In this document: positions 47,430 to 60,764 of the stretch, piece after piece | How positions within the stretch are numbered: the stretch's first letter is position 1 | How the letters are laid out: the number at the start of each line of letters is the position of its first letter | Source: Crocodylus rhombifer | Taxonomy: Eukaryota > Chordata > Crocodylia > Crocodylidae | Assembly (NCBI GenBank): GCA_038503035.1 | Contig: JAVSML010018907.1 | Location: 62,001 to 126,000, forward strand | DNA: 64,000 bases | Direction of reading: 5' to 3' | The notes under the pieces: model-generated | The model's database searches: none | What the model saw: only the letters and a program-made list of their open reading frames with translations | What the model was told of the DNA's origin: nothing | Translations under genes and position numbers: made by a program

Positions 47430-48861
47430 AACCCCTCGCCTGCTGCAAGCTAGTCAGGAAGTCCCATGAGGATGGTGGAAATATTTGTGGTTTAAAATCC
47501 AGATTAAACCCTGACTGGCTTCCGGCTGTCAGGCAGGGCAAGAGGGGACAACAGGCGGCCTTTCTTCCTCCTTGAAACTCCCCAGCCTGCTTTCTGGAGC
47601 AGTCTGCCTCACGGGAGCCGCGCGCCTCTGCAAACATCTTGGCTTCTCGATCGTTTTGGGGGCTGCCCTGATGTTATGTTTCCACCACGAAGCCATCTGC
47701 GGCGTGAGAGTTGGGGCTGTGCAAGGATTTGGTATGGAGCAAATGGCTTGGCAGGAGCCGCTAACTAAACGCACGTGCGCCGAGATGAAACGTGACGCAG
47801 ACTCTCAGCCCGGGGAATCTCGTTACACAGCAATTTACCAGAACATTGCTGTAAGTTACATAAGCATTGAAAAGATTTACTGACTCGACAATTTGATTTG
47901 TGCTTATAACTCTGAAAGACGTCTCTGATTTAAGCAATTAAATCTGGAAGGCCGATTACGGATTAGCATGCAGGCTTGTCACTTCCAGTATTTTGGGGAA
48001 GGAAAAAAAAAACCCCAAACCCAGGAAATATTTAATTTCCTTCCTTCCATCGGGGAGGAATTCAGTCTCGGAAGCTGGATTATCAGCTCCAACTATTCAC
48101 ACAGCTGCTGACAAGACACAGCAACTGTCTGAAAAGAAAAAGTCCAAGCACGCACTGTCTACTTTCCAAATGCGTCACAAAATTAGAGTCCAGAACCACC
48201 GAGAAGAGGCCAGGCAACAGTGTCAGCCTGCCCCTGTGTTGTTCAGAGATCACTCAGAGCCAAGGAGCTTCGACTGAGATGTGTTTTGCTACCTGGTCAC
48301 CCCAACGATGTGCTAAGCCAAGGTGGAAACGTGGATATCTGCATCTCTTGCTCTTTCTGATACTTAACTGGGGCGGGGGGGTGTTGTTCTGTGAATATGA
48401 ATTCACTTGATCTTTGCCAGCTCTCTCGTTTCCAAAGATAATCATGATGTCAATGCGTGATGAGACTGGGAAACAAAATGCAAAGGGTCGTTGCCAAAGT
48501 CACACGTTTTCAGAAGGAATTCAGAAGGAAAAAAAGTTTTGCTGCCAGTTTTAATAGCCAGTGTCACATTAAACAGCCTGGTCATGTTGTAAATGAATCT
48601 TGTAGGGCTAAAGCAAGGCCTTGTAATGCTAAAAGTGAGGCCATTTCTTTCTCCTTTCACCGCCATTTCATAAAAGCGGATGCAGCACTTACAAGACGGC
48701 GGGGAGGGAAAAGGGGTACTGCGTGAGGGTTACTGATAAGATATGAAGCTGGCTGAATCCAGTCAACTCCCCTGAGTCTCACCAACAGGAGAACCTTGAA
48801 AGTCGGGCATGATTTGTTTTTGTTAGATAAAGAAACATCCTGAGACAAAATCTAGGGGGCA
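47430..48861. other. Unique sequence, no gene recognised
   Basis: About 1.4 kb with frames up to 103 codons and no family signature. No repeat is recognised. Confidence 0.35.
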
Positions 48862-49125
48862 TGTAATTCACCAGAGTTAAACTTCGGTGTTCACGCCCAC
48901 AGTGCCACTTGATTGGACAGAATAGTGATTTAGTTAATAGACGATCGGGGTATTTTTACGAGCATGAGCTAATCACGAACTAACGCTTTTGCCTTTAGAA
49001 AGTATTATAACTAGTAGGCGGGGTCCCTCTCTGTAGAGGCACCTCGCTCGAGCGAATAAAGATTCTGTATTTGATTTTCGATACTTGCTCTGCGTGATCA
49101 TTGCCCCAGCCTAGAGCGAACTGCA
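48862..49125 (+). mobile_element. Solo-LTR-like segment of an endogenous retroelement
   Basis: The order of signals is that of an LTR. It has a TG start (48862), an inverted CCAAT box (GATTGG, about 48912), a TATA-like AGTATTATAAC at 49001-49011, and then a short GC-containing R-like stretch. AATAAA follows at 49055-49060 with a T/G-rich region 10-40 bases downstream, and a CA end follows (49125, or 49107). The start TGTAATTC and the reverse complement of the end, TGCAGTTC, match at 6 of 8. No internal gag/pol region or second LTR is seen nearby, so it would be a solo LTR. No target duplication could be fixed, so the borders are approximate. Confidence 0.55.
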
Positions 49126-51198
49126 CGTGGCTTTAAGAGCGTAATTCGTAACAGTCACCAACGCAGTAAAAACACCCCCAAGTCCCTTGTGACAATCTCA
49201 AACAGAAGCATATGGGAGCTATGCTGCAAGGGCTTATTAACCCCGGGGCAGATAGAGAGGCAGCTAATAAATTCTGGAACATCTTGGCCTTCTCACGGTA
49301 TATCTGAAAGGAGCTTGTATCTGATAGAAGGAGCTTCACTTCGATTTTCTTAGAAATGCTCTTATCAGGTAGCTCCACAAGTTACATATCACTCGTTACA
49401 GGGATGCCGCAGCAGCCGTAATCAGATGGCATGGAGGAAACCAGTGCCACCCAGGTCAGCCACTGCAAATATTTCACAGGGATGAAATACTCTAAGTCTT
49501 TACAGACATCAGCAACACTAAGCCCCCAAAAATCAATCCAGGCTTGATTTATTAGCCCTGGCTCTTTGATCTCTGTCGCCATACGTAAGTGAGCACTTGG
49601 CGGCTGGGGGAGTCGGTGAGACATGAGCTACCGGATAACCACGGCCTTTCCAGTCCTGCCCTAACAGGCCTTGGACCTGGTTCCTAAAGACACTTAGCTG
49701 CATCTGTAATGAAATGCATGGCCTAATGACCCCCTTTATGCATGGCCTCCATCCTCAATGGGGACATATATTTACGTGGCCAAGGTGGGAGTCCTACTGC
49801 GTAAAGCAGACCTAGTTATTGGAGTCGGCAAATTCTCTCCTCTCTGTCTTCACCCCAAGCCCCAGCATGAACCTCCTTGATCTGCAGGTGTTCCCGAGCG
49901 CTCAGCATGCTGCTATCCCAGCGCTTCGCCAACACCGGTCCATTCAGGTCCTATTTCCCAAAACTATCTACTGACACTGGGGGCTTAGTGCAAGACTGCC
50001 TGGGGTACCATCTCAGAAGCACAGAGCTCATGTTAACCTGAGCCAGGTGGAGAGAGCACTCATGATGGAGTTAAAAGGTGCTCCAAAAACAACACTCCAA
50101 GTCAGGAAACCTTTCAGAAAGTTACAGGCCTGGGCTCTCAGCCCCTCCCCGAGGCAGGCAATCCTCCCTCTCATCAGCACACTTTTCACATAAAGGAATG
50201 GCAGACAGCTCCAGCAATTTGCTCAAGGTCCCAGCAGGACATGGAGCAAAGCAAAAACCACCCCCATCCTCCAAGACGTGGCTCTGTGACCTAATCACAA
50301 GGTCGCCCTTCTCTTCCATCACCCTTACCCACACGAACAGGAGGTCACCTTCACATTACCCCACAGAAAACCCAAATTCACATCCTTGATGCCCAAGTCC
50401 TGTGAAGCTACGGAGCATCTCCCTGTCCCACCTGCCTCTCAGTTCACTTGCTGAGAGCTCGCACCAGCAGAAGCAGCATCACGGGCAAGGCTCATGGGCT
50501 AACGCCGCTTGGAAATCCCTGAGGACAGCCACGGCTCATCTATTACAAGCTTGTATGATCTTGGAAGATCTTACAAGGACTAAAAAACCTGATCTAAAAA
50601 AATTCATGCAGAGCATTGAACTGGCTCAAACTAATAATTATGAATAAAAATAGGATTGGAGCGTCTGGCATGCAGAACGACGATAAGCTAAAAGCACACG
50701 TCCCGGGTATCCAGCCTTGAGGAAGCTCTGGTTTTTTTAAACGACTCCTTACAGCTCCCGCGTGGTTCGTATTCTGTTTTGGTGCCAGAAAGGAGACCTC
50801 TGCTGAGTCGCAATTTGATCCTGAAACGGGGGATCCTGAAAGAAAAAGCTGCCACCTTCCAAAATGTTGCAGAGAGCCCACAGCAGAAATGTGCTAGAGC
50901 GACGATTTTCTCGTGGCTTAAGTTCAGCTGCAGAAAGCACGGAGTTGATTAGCTGGGCTATAAACTGTAGCTGTCTACAGACCCAACTGGGAAAGCAGCA
51001 AAACGATTGCAGGGGGCACGGGCTCAGCAGAGTGGCACAAACCCATATGTTCAAGAACAGCCCAGAAAGGAAAGTGGCTGATGAAGGAGGCAGGAGCCAT
51101 CATAAGCGTGAAGTCGACAAACCAAGCATGGTACCAGCAAAGGAAAAAAAAAGTAGGCTCCTAAGTGTTTCCTCTGAAATGTGTACCATGCTGAGTGT
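49126..51198. other. Mostly unique sequence
   Basis: No exon or RNA gene is recognised. Around 50185-50275 CTCCAGCAATTTGCTCAAGGTCCCAGCAGGACATGGAGCAAAGC resembles the MIR core (GTGACTTGCTCAAGGTCACACAGC), a weak and partial match. Confidence 0.35.
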
Positions 51199-51317
51199 GC
51201 CCTAAAAACCTAAGGGCCAAAAGCTTGCAATTAAAGAATCTTTTTTGCAAAAAAACTTGTTGGTCTAATACAAAGTATCATCTCTACTACGAGTCCCGAT
51301 TGCCCTAAAAACCTAAG
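51199..51317. mobile_element. Short retroposon with 16-bp target duplication
   Basis: The 87-bp insert (51215-51301) sits between perfect 16-bp direct repeats, GCCCTAAAAACCTAAG, at 51199-51214 and 51302-51317. Its right part, TTGCAAAAAAACTTGTTGGT, then CTAATACAAAGTATCATCTC and TACTACGAGTCCCGATT, matches the right half of the element at 8252-8408. It lacks the inverted left half of that copy and is simply truncated. The long perfect duplication shows that this insertion is comparatively recent. The family is not identified. Confidence 0.85.
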
Positions 51318-54300
51318 CACATGAGACAGACCAGAGGCAGCTTTGTGAAGAGTCAACATCCACTTTAAACCCATGATTTATTTAGCGGATGCGGTTTCGG
51401 CATATTGTTTCAGCCATCCGAAGGCAATGTTGTCACCAGCGTGAAGAGTTTGAAAGCCACCAGGTTGCATCATGAACGGGCACAAGTCAACAGGGTGGGA
51501 CATGGCTTGAAGTCGTCCACAAGGACATTTGCAGTCATTGGTACTCCAGCAAGGGAGGCCAGGCTTTTTCATCCATTTCACCAACTGCTGGGATTTCAGC
51601 TCTTTTAAACCCTCAGCCAATGCAGCCCAGCAGAGCTCCCGTAACTGGAGGGAAGCTAAACCACGCTGTTCCCAGTCTGCGCAGGGAGGCCAGCACCGGC
51701 ACAAGCTACGGGGCAATTCAGAGGGATCTCACAAATGGTGGAGCCCAGCAGGCAGATTTTGATCTCTTTGACCTGGACAAAGGTGGGATAACGCAGTTGG
51801 CTTCAGACAAAGAGTGCAAAATACTGCATTCACTGCAAGGCCCAAACAGGCACCGGCAACCTGGAGTGAGAAAAGCAAACGAACGGGGGCTGGAGGGGCT
51901 GCATCGCAAAGACAGGCTAAAGGACAGGAAAACCTACAGCTCAGATAAGCTGCGACTTGTGGGATGTAATACGAATCGACAAGGAAGCGGATGGGTTTTT
52001 GTGCCAACAATGGGAAGCAATCAGTGGTGCGTGGTACGTTCAGGCTATCCAGAGGATACTCCCCGAGGAGCGGTGGCAACCACGTCACTTCTAAAACCAG
52101 ACTCGGCACAACCTAGAAGAACGCACCACTGGGAACGACTGTAAACTGGGACAGGGCTCCAACGTGCTCGGCTACGTCTCACGCCTCTGTTCCTAAAGCA
52201 GTGCAGCGGGAAAGCTTTGCAAACAAAACCACTCGTCTGCCTTCGCCGCCGGGGCACGGCACTGCGTGGGGGCCAGGAGAGATGAAGGCAGCATCACTTA
52301 TACGTCAATATGAGAAAAGGAGAGGGCAAGGCAGCAGCGGAGGAGACCCGGTTTGGAAGCAGCCTCACGGCCTTTCTGTTTTGGGCGACTGGGGCTTTGA
52401 AGAGGTACTTTTAATTTGAGCCTCGAGCGAACAAGCAGCAAACACTCAAGATGAAACCACTGCACCGGGCCATAGTCTCGTTAGCATCCATTGAAGAAAA
52501 GCTCTCTCACGCTGGGTGGGTTGGAGAGGGGTAGCTAGCCACGTCAGGCAGAGGGGCACCTCCACCTTCCTTCTCTAGGCCAGCGGAAGAGAACAGTTGC
52601 AGAAGTCAGAGCTAAGAAAAGACCTCCTGGATTAGGGATATAAAATGCATTCTTGCACAATAAAAGGAAAAGACGTCTTGCAGCTCCCCACTTGGGCTGA
52701 ACGGGCCTTCGTGCAGAGAATTAGCTGATAAAATGAAGCCCTGTGGTATCCTCGAGGCAGGCACCGGGAAAGCTGGAGTAGAGAAGCGCTCTTGGCCACT
52801 TTCAAAGACGTTATCAGAACAAATGGGACGGGTCGGCTGGGTCCGTGTTTGCGGTAGGCTTTTTGCTGTAGACAAGAGCTTACAACAACTCAGCGGATGT
52901 CTTTGTTGATCTACAACCCGTCTAAAAATTCTTTGCCAATAGCTTTATACGCATGCTGTGAGCAAGGATTGATTTTTAGCAGCAACAAAAGGTTACCAAC
53001 AGGAAGACGGATGGGGAACTTGCAATAGACCCGCAGTCCTCTTCTCCTGGCAAACCACTTTCCCTCTTACTGGCCTGAGGGTAGCACCGAAGAGGCTAAT
53101 ATTGACAGGAAGAAGGCATCACGTCCTACTTAATCTCTGAACTTGATGAGCTCGAGTCGTTAATGCTCGGATGCAGACCGAGCACGAGTTGGAGGAGACT
53201 TGGCTGCCAGAGAGCTGTAAAAAGCAAATCTCGTGATAAAGCAGGCCACTTGGAAAAGGTTAATTTCGATGGTAAAGGGCGGCAGGATAACGGCCTGAGA
53301 GCATATTCGCGTACAAACGAAGGACAAAGAGCAAGACTATTCAAGGCAGCTTGCTTTTCCAGAGGCCTTCTCAGGAGCAGGTTAACAAAACAACAGCCTG
53401 CCATGACAAGGACCTGGCGGTGGAGGGAACCCACCAAAATTTGCCCTTTTTCTACCCAAGACTGCCTAGCATGCTATTTATAGCCTGCCTACCTGTGAAA
53501 CAGGGATCCCCCTGGAGATCTGCTGGGTGCCAGCCGCAGAATATCGTGCACGTGTGTTTCTGTGTGAAAACTAGCGCATTTGCCAATGACCTCGGCAGAA
53601 GGACCTCACAGCATCCTGGACATGCAGACCATAATTAACAACTGTGGTGAAAACTGGTTGCACTTAACCCTACCATTTCTCCTTCCCAGGACGCACTGAA
53701 AACTTGCCTGCCAAGTGAAGGGGTTTTATTGGGTTGGAAGGAACATCTCATGCCGACGACGGGGGAAACACTCGCACAAGCGGAAGAACGCTTTTGAGCG
53801 TCTACTGTAGCCCCCCCAAGCATGACTTTTATTGCTTTAGACACTGAATTAGGACCAAAGATGGGATGCATTTCACTTTTAAATGAGTTAAATTCTGCAT
53901 GACTTGAATAGGGCACAGAGCTTATAGCAATATGTCTGCCCAGGGGAAGCGTTGTCCTGTAATTAGTCCCATTCATGTAAGGCACCTGGAGTATACGGCA
54001 GCCGTGCGCAGCGCAGGGTGGCAGCATCAAGCCCTGGGGGAGCTCTGTTTCTCAGGATTTATTTTTAGGTTTTCTTTAAAAGAAAAAAAATCTGTCTGAT
54101 GAACTCCAATATTGGGTTTCACTTTTGAGGACCTCTGTCCTTGGTGAGCGTGGAGTCGACGGAGGAGCAGCGAGGAGGCTGCTTGATGCCATCCCTGCAG
54201 CTTCGCTGGGAGCCTCGTGCTGGCCGGAAAACTCGGCTCTTTGGACTCAGCCAACAATTCCCCAGAGAAATCTCCGACCCCAAACTTTTCATCGGTCATC

Positions 54301-55859
54301 ATGTCCTTCTTCCCGAAGGCAGGGGCTGCCCCCTCCCGTGCTCTGAGACAGAGCGGTCTCTTCCCTCTCCGGCATTTGTCACCAAGAAGAAGCGTCACTT
54401 CCCCAAAAGGTGGCCGCACTTCTTTCTCTGCGCCCCACCTGGAGCAGTCCCAGTATCACCAACCCCAGACGTCTAAAAATTCATGAACCAAGCCTCAGAA
54501 AATCACGATATTTCAAAAACACATTTTTTTTAACTCGCCTTCTAGCATTGCAACATTTAGGCTGACATTTCCATGGGTTTCATGGCAGCTAGGAGGGCTA
54601 GACGCTTCCCTTTTCCAAACCCAAGACTCCCAAGCGCTAACCCAACTCTAGCAGCTGAGACTCCGACAAGACACCGACTCCGGCAGGACACGAGATAAAT
54701 ATGGATGGGAGCAGACAAATACCGCAACCCAAAAAGGCAGCAGTGCTGCTACCTGGGAACAGGCGGTCTCCTCCTCCTTCTCTGCCGGAGCAGAAGGAAG
54801 CCCACGTCGTACCATGCCCGTCCCCAAGGCAGACAGCGTTCATAGTAGCCAACGAGTGATGAAATATTTAAGCGTCTTGTAAAACATTTAAATTGAGGGT
54901 GAACAAACGGCACCACAACCGATGTGCGGCAGGGCAGAAAACAATGAACGTCAGCAACAAAACGCCAAGCAGTCAAAATCCGCGTGGAAGAATCATCTCG
55001 GCCTTTTGGCTTCAAGGCAGTGCTGGTGTCACTGGGTTTCCTACACAGACTTGGGACGGGGGCCTCCAGGACCTCAAGCGTTTCCGATTCAGGGGGTGAA
55101 ACCGGAGCAGGTTTTAGGACTCCCTTTGCATCCGTGCTGGCCCCTGCATCCGATGCCTCTGCTCAGGAGCGGGTATCAGCCTCGCTAGAGCTCAGTGCCA
55201 CTCGGCCCCCTCCTCCTGACCGGGCTCCCGGAGAAGTGATTGCTTGCCGCACATAGGCGATGGCCTCCCCGTCCCGTTCCTGACTTTGCTTAGGTGCATT
55301 TGAAGGCTGGCCCTGGGGATTTGCCCTTGGGAGCCACCCCCTCCCCGGCTGCACCGGTAAGCCACAAACAGGGACCCGCCAGCCCTCACGTGGGGACTCC
55401 CTGCTCAGCCGTTACTGTGCACACTGCTCTATGAAACAGCTAGTAGCACCGATTTGCCTGTACGAGCTCACTCTCAGCCCCGACACCAGGCTGTCTGGGG
55501 AAGAAACTATCCCGATAGTTGCAGGGGAAAAGACACTAAACTCCTGAGGGCCTGGTTAGGCTGAATTTGAAGACCGCATCTGTGCGCACATTCCCCACCC
55601 AGACCTGCAGAGCAGCCACCCAGTCCCCACTGCTCTCAGCCCCAGCTCTCCTCCTCCTCCAAAACTAGCTTAAAGCCCACTTTCAGACCAGGAATCCTTT
55701 CTACATTGATCACCTCAGCAATAATCTACCTGCTTTCCTTTCCCCTCCCTGCCAAATGATGTCGGGCCCTGCACCTGGTCCAGTTTGCCTTAGATTTTAA
55801 TCTTCACATGTTGCAAGGTGCCTTGTCCCATGCTTGTCAGCACTGTACTTTCAGAGTAT
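51318..55859. other. 4.5 kb without recognised genes or repeats
   Basis: The longest frame (51620-52144, plus, 174 codons) has no family resemblance, and the opposite strand is also open over much of it. At 54996-55011 there is a 16-base exact match to the conserved 5' part of U2 snRNA (TCTCGGCCTTTTGGCT), but the similarity does not continue. No exon is recognised. Confidence 0.35.
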
Positions 55860-56752
55860 TACATGACTACTACACAAACTTGGGGGGAGTAGTAGATAAA
55901 CTGGAGGGTCGGGCTAGGAACCAAAGATGGGCATTTGAGGCTAGGATTCAGAGTGACCTGGACAAATTGGAGGACTGGGCCAAAAGAAAATCTCCTGAGA
56001 TTCAGCAAGGACAAGTGCAAAGTCCTGCACTGAGGAAGGAGCAGTCCCCTGCACCGGGGCAGGCGGGGGTGATGGGCTGGGTAGCAGCTCTGCAGGAAAG
56101 GACCTGGGAGGACAGGGGACAAGAAGCTGGATATGAGCCAGCAGCGTGCCCTTGGTGCCAAGAAGGCGACCAGTCTCCTGGGCTGCATCGGTAGGAGTGC
56201 TGCCAGCAGCTCGAGGGCAGTGATGCTTCCCTCTGTTCAGCACTGGGGAGGCCACAACTGGAGTCCAGCTGCGGGCCCCACTACAGAAAGGATGCGGACA
56301 CATTGGAGAGAATCCAGTGGAGGGCAACAAAAATGGCTGTGGGGTTGGGGGACAGGACTAGTGACAAGAGGCTGAGGGAAATGGGCTGATTTAAACTGCA
56401 GAAGAGAAGACCGAGGGGGATTGAATAGCAGCATTCAACTCCATGCAGGGGGGTTGCAAAGAGAATGGAGCTGGGCTGGTCTCAGTGGGGCAGATGTCAG
56501 GACAAGGAGCAATGGGCTCAAGTTGCAGCAAGGGAAGTGGAGGTTGGATATTAGGAAAAACTCTCTGACAAGGAAGTTAGTAAAGCACTGAAACGGGCTC
56601 CCCAGGGAGGTGGTGCAGTCTCCATCCTGGGAGGGGTAAGCAAAGCCGTGGCTGGGATGATGTAGTTGGGGCTGGTCCTGCTTGAAGCAGGGGGCTGCAC
56701 TAGGTGGGGCCTCCTGAGGTCTCCTCCAGGCCTCCTTGTCTGTGATTACAGC
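55860..56752 (+). mobile_element. CR1 LINE, ORF2 C-terminus and 3' end
   Basis: The first frame (from about 55880) encodes TNLGGVVDKLEGRARNQR then IQSDLDKLEDWAKRKS, the CR1 block just after the catalytic FADD (LGGVADTPEG...RDLDRLEKWA). After a frameshift come MSQQRALGAKKATSLLGCIG (56133) and SRAVML, the CR1 MSQQCALAAKKANGILGCI block. The last ~350 bases match 39795-40145 and end in GTCTGTGATTA. Stops and frameshifts show it is dead. The copy is 5'-truncated just past the catalytic box. Confidence 0.85.
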
Positions 56753-59700
56753 AGAACTGCAAGAACAAGAAGAGGTCTCTGGAAATCCCAAGTGTTGCAG
56801 GAACGACGCGCCTCTCTCAAATCTCGGTTCCCTGAGACTCTTCCACGTGTGTTTTAAAACATCTCTTGATGATCCCACACGGAGAAGTAAAGCATCTCAA
56901 ACCTTGTTCACTTCAGAGTACTTCCACGTTCACACCTCTCCTGGTAAAACTCCGGTTTAAATTGCTTTGTACAGCACAGGGTTTTCATCCAACAAGTTTT
57001 TGTCACTTATTCTGCGGATTTTAGTTTCTCAAAGCAAGTAACAACATCTTGACTCTTCCAAATCAGTCCATTTTTAACACTACTTTGGTGAACATCAGAG
57101 AGCTTTGCCATCTCTGGCATCATGAAAGTGCAGTGACTTTATGCAGGCAGGCAGCTAAGCACCTTCTCTGCGCTGCATGGTTTGGGGCTCGTTTTATTTT
57201 TATTGATTTGTAAGACGACAGAAGAAATAAGACAGGCACGCCCAATATAATTTCAGCGTTTAATTCCCCTTGCTACTTATCAGCAGGAATGCAGGCACCT
57301 GAACCAGTCTCCTTCCATTCAGACCGCATCGTTTGTCACAGATGCTGAGAGACCTCGTAAGTCTCCTGCAGGAAAATGCTGCCGCAGCAGTGAGCCTATT
57401 GGGCACCTTCCTCCTGCCTTCACTACGACTCGGAAACCACGTGCAAGAACCTGCACCCAGGCACCGATACCAATTCACCAATTGCTTCTTCTAGGCTTGC
57501 CCCACAAGTGCTGAGGGCACAAGTCTGCCGTGTGCTCCTAATGGATCCTTAATCTGCGAGCCAAGGGACTGCAGAGACTGCTACCAGGCCTGGGTTTTTA
57601 AAAGGGTCTCAGTCCAGCTTCCCATGTTATACCTGCCCTTTGTGCACCAGCAAATAACTGCGGTCACAATCGGTCACGGCCGCAAGTGATACCTTATGGA
57701 TGCAAGTAGGTAGGTGTCTGCCCACGGTGATTTGCACCTCCAATTGCTGTTGTAAAGTTGAGGGAAGCTGGTTCAGCAGCTCCGGCCCAAGCATCTTCAC
57801 TGTGTCTTAGGTACGATGAACAGTATCGGGGTTGGTGTCTCACGTGAGATGCGCGTGAGCAGAGCCCACCATCCTTGCTGAAGCTCGGTCCGCAGAAAGG
57901 CCGGCTGACAACTGGGACTACACCCAGGATACGTTTCTACTCGACACGTAGAGAAGTGGGAGAGTCCAGCCCAGGGACCAGTACATGGAGCCAGAACCTG
58001 TGGGTAGCGCTTTTTCCAAAAAAAAAAAAAAAAAAAAAATCCAAAAAACAAAGCAGCAATTCTTGCACTCGGAAGAAACCCGACTCGGCAAGCTTCTCTC
58101 ATTCAGCATTACATCTGGCACTGAGATTTATCCTCCTTCTACAAAGCTTTATTTCACAAGGTGGGGAACCAAAATCTTCTGCTGTGCAAATATGATTTTG
58201 AAAACACAACCGTATAGTGGGAAAGTGTGGTTTCTTTCTTAAACTTCATGGCACTCCCGAATTCCAGTACACTAATTCATTGCTGTCTTCCCGGTGCATT
58301 GAAGAATGCAAAACCTTTCATCACCTGTTAGGTAGAGAAAAATTACATCGTGTCCTGCAAATTTCTTTAGGCCAATTTGTTTTGATGGAAGTTTTAAATA
58401 TTTACTCTGTTTCCCCTTTCCAGGTAGTCTGCACAATGAATCATCACTGTTTGATTAAAACCCTATTTATTTTTTTAAAAAGCAAATCCAGTGCATACGT
58501 GCCTTACCTACAAATGAAATGTGTGGGGAGTTACTGATCTGACATTCAATTTGCAAAGACCTCATTTTTAATTGGCTCGTGCAGAAAGTTTAATTGAAAT
58601 TTTATCTTTTCTGCACATACACAAACCAATCCCAGAAGAATCTGCAGGTATTCTCCTTTGCACGGATAAACATCTGTCACCAATGTGACTAGCGCGTTGG
58701 GAGAATTAAACTACAGCAGCTCTTAAAGGGACCACGGCGTGCAGCGTGGTCCAAATTGCAGAGGTTTTAAAAGCTGCCCTTTATAGACTAAAGGAAACAA
58801 AATTCATGACATGGTTGTCTCTTAATGAAATGGAAACACCTGTAAAAATCTGAATTTTGCTACTACGCTGAAAATTCACAAATAGTAAATGCATGACTGA
58901 AGAAATCAAAAGTAATTCAGACCATCTCCCTACGTGCCTCTTCCACCCCGATTGCTGTGATATTAGAGCACCTAGTCGAGCTCTGCAACAAAAGCAAGAG
59001 CAAGGAAGAAAAGGGAAACAAAAGCTTCTGCAGTGAATTATGAATCTCATTATTAAAAGTATTTCGGATTTAATAATTCAAGGTGCTAGAAATGAGAGGA
59101 CAAGAAGGACAGATCTTAATGGAAATTTCCTATTTTTATGGTATTCCTTTAAAATATGAGGCAGCCTCCCCCACCCCCCCCTCCAAATAATCAATTTCGT
59201 AGAGACCTAGGGTGTTGCAGGATTGGATCCTCGGTAGCGGGGAAAGTGCACGACTGCATTTTTATTTCAAAGAAGAACTACTAAGAGCAAATCCTCAGTC
59301 TTGGCTTCTGATTGTGGGAGGCCCCCTCGAGAGTGATCCCTAAATGCAGGGAGTGGGCATGAACAACAGGCCATCGGGCACAAACACATAACCACGATAC
59401 CAGTGTGCACCAGCCACATGACCGAAGGAGCAGTATTGATGCTGGGGAGCAGCACTGATGCTCTGGTCCCATTAGGCAGCTTCTGCTACCCATCAGCGGA
59501 TGTTCATAATTTTAGGGCAATTGATTCATGGGTCCTCACCAGGAAGTGGAGCTGGGGAGTCGCATGTTCCAGCTGCACGTGATTTATGCTCTGCCGTTTT
59601 CACCTGACCGCTTTACAAAAGACAACTTCACCCTAAGGACAGATGCGCGGAGTCACGATGCATGCAAGCACGCCCACCATTTCAGATCAGCTATCAAACA

Positions 59701-60508
59701 CACTAAGAAAAGGATATGCAGGGCACCAGTGAGTAACTAAGCAAATCCTGCGTGGCTTCCAAGCAAAACCCTCCCACGCCTCGCACGAGGGATCTTAGGT
59801 CGGCTCTGAACATAGAGCCCCAGCCCTCTCTCCAGGACCCCAAGTTGCATTTGTTGACTCCACGGGTCCGTTTCCTCCGAGCTCCAGGTCAGAGAGACCC
59901 ATCGAATGCTAGATTCACTCTTGTTCCTCTGTCTCTCCTACTCCCACCGACCGGGGCAGCCCCGCACATCTGGAAGGGCAGCGCTCCATGGCAGACACAA
60001 TGGGGAGTTTGCCATGACGAACCCCTGGGGCCACGCGCTGCTCTGACATTTCCTCACACCCCGATGCCTTCACAAAGGCAAGCCAGACTTTTTCTTGCTT
60101 AAGCACAATCAGATTTAAGTCAAAGGCTCTTGAGCACAGTCCCGAGGGCTCTACAAATTGTAGCGCACACTCTCTCTCTCCTTCTTTCTTTGTCTCCTTT
60201 GCCGTCTTAATATTTATTCAGGCTGACAGTTTCTCACCCTTCAGGAGCTCCAGCAAACATGCTGCCCAGAGCTCTTAAACCTTAAAGACACCACTGAGCC
60301 AGCACGAACAAATGTTACCGAGACCCGCAGCTCTCCTTTCTCAGCACGGGCTCTGCTGGGACCTGGAGGATAGTTTGCAGACTCAGCCATCAAAGGGTGA
60401 AACGACTTAATTTTTGCTGTTGCATGCGTCAAGGGCTGTGTTTTCACAAAGCTAGCTCCAAAGAACATGCACCTAAACCCTGGATTTACATGTGCAAGTG
60501 ACAAACTG
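56753..60508. other. Unique sequence, no gene recognised
   Basis: About 3.75 kb. A 20-plus A tract lies at about 58018-58040. AT-rich stretches near 58540-58640 and 59060-59160 carry ATTTAATTG/TTAATTGG words and could be regulatory, without direct evidence. A C-rich run lies near 59170-59185. No exon, RNA gene or complete repeat is recognised. Confidence 0.35.
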
Positions 60509-60764
60509 TGGGTGCATTTATACGTGCAGTTAGTGTGACTGAATAAACTCCAGCGCAATTTGAGCTGGGATAAATTAATCCGAACATCACCATCTACATG
60601 TGCATTTAAGGGCAGTAATTTACTCCACCATCAGAAGAACTTGTATCTGACAACTCAGTAATTAGTCTCCACCAGCCTAACTGTCAAGCATGTGTAGATG
60701 GTGATGCTTTACTGCGCAGCAAATTAGTCTACTGTGCAGTAAAGCGCACATGTAGACATACCCG
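60509..60764. mobile_element. Fold-back MITE with terminal inverted repeats
   Basis: The left end TGGGTGCATTTATACGTGCA and the right end, read on the other strand as CGGGTATGTCTACATGTGCG, are imperfect inverted repeats of the reptile type GGGTATGTCTACAC. Internally CATCACCATCTACATGTGCA (60585-60604) is inverted at 60687-60706 as GCATGTGTAGATGGTGATG with a couple of changes. There is no coding frame. It is related in end sequence and architecture to 23454-23790. Confidence 0.7.

Noticed and set aside
51620..52144. 174-codon plus-strand open frame
   Set aside because: It has no recognisable motif, the opposite strand is also open across much of it, and there are no flanking gene features.
54996..55011. 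16-base exact match to the conserved 5' region of U2 snRNA
   Set aside because: Similarity stops right after the match. No branch-interacting region, Sm site or snRNA promoter is visible, so it is probably chance or a fragment too small to call.
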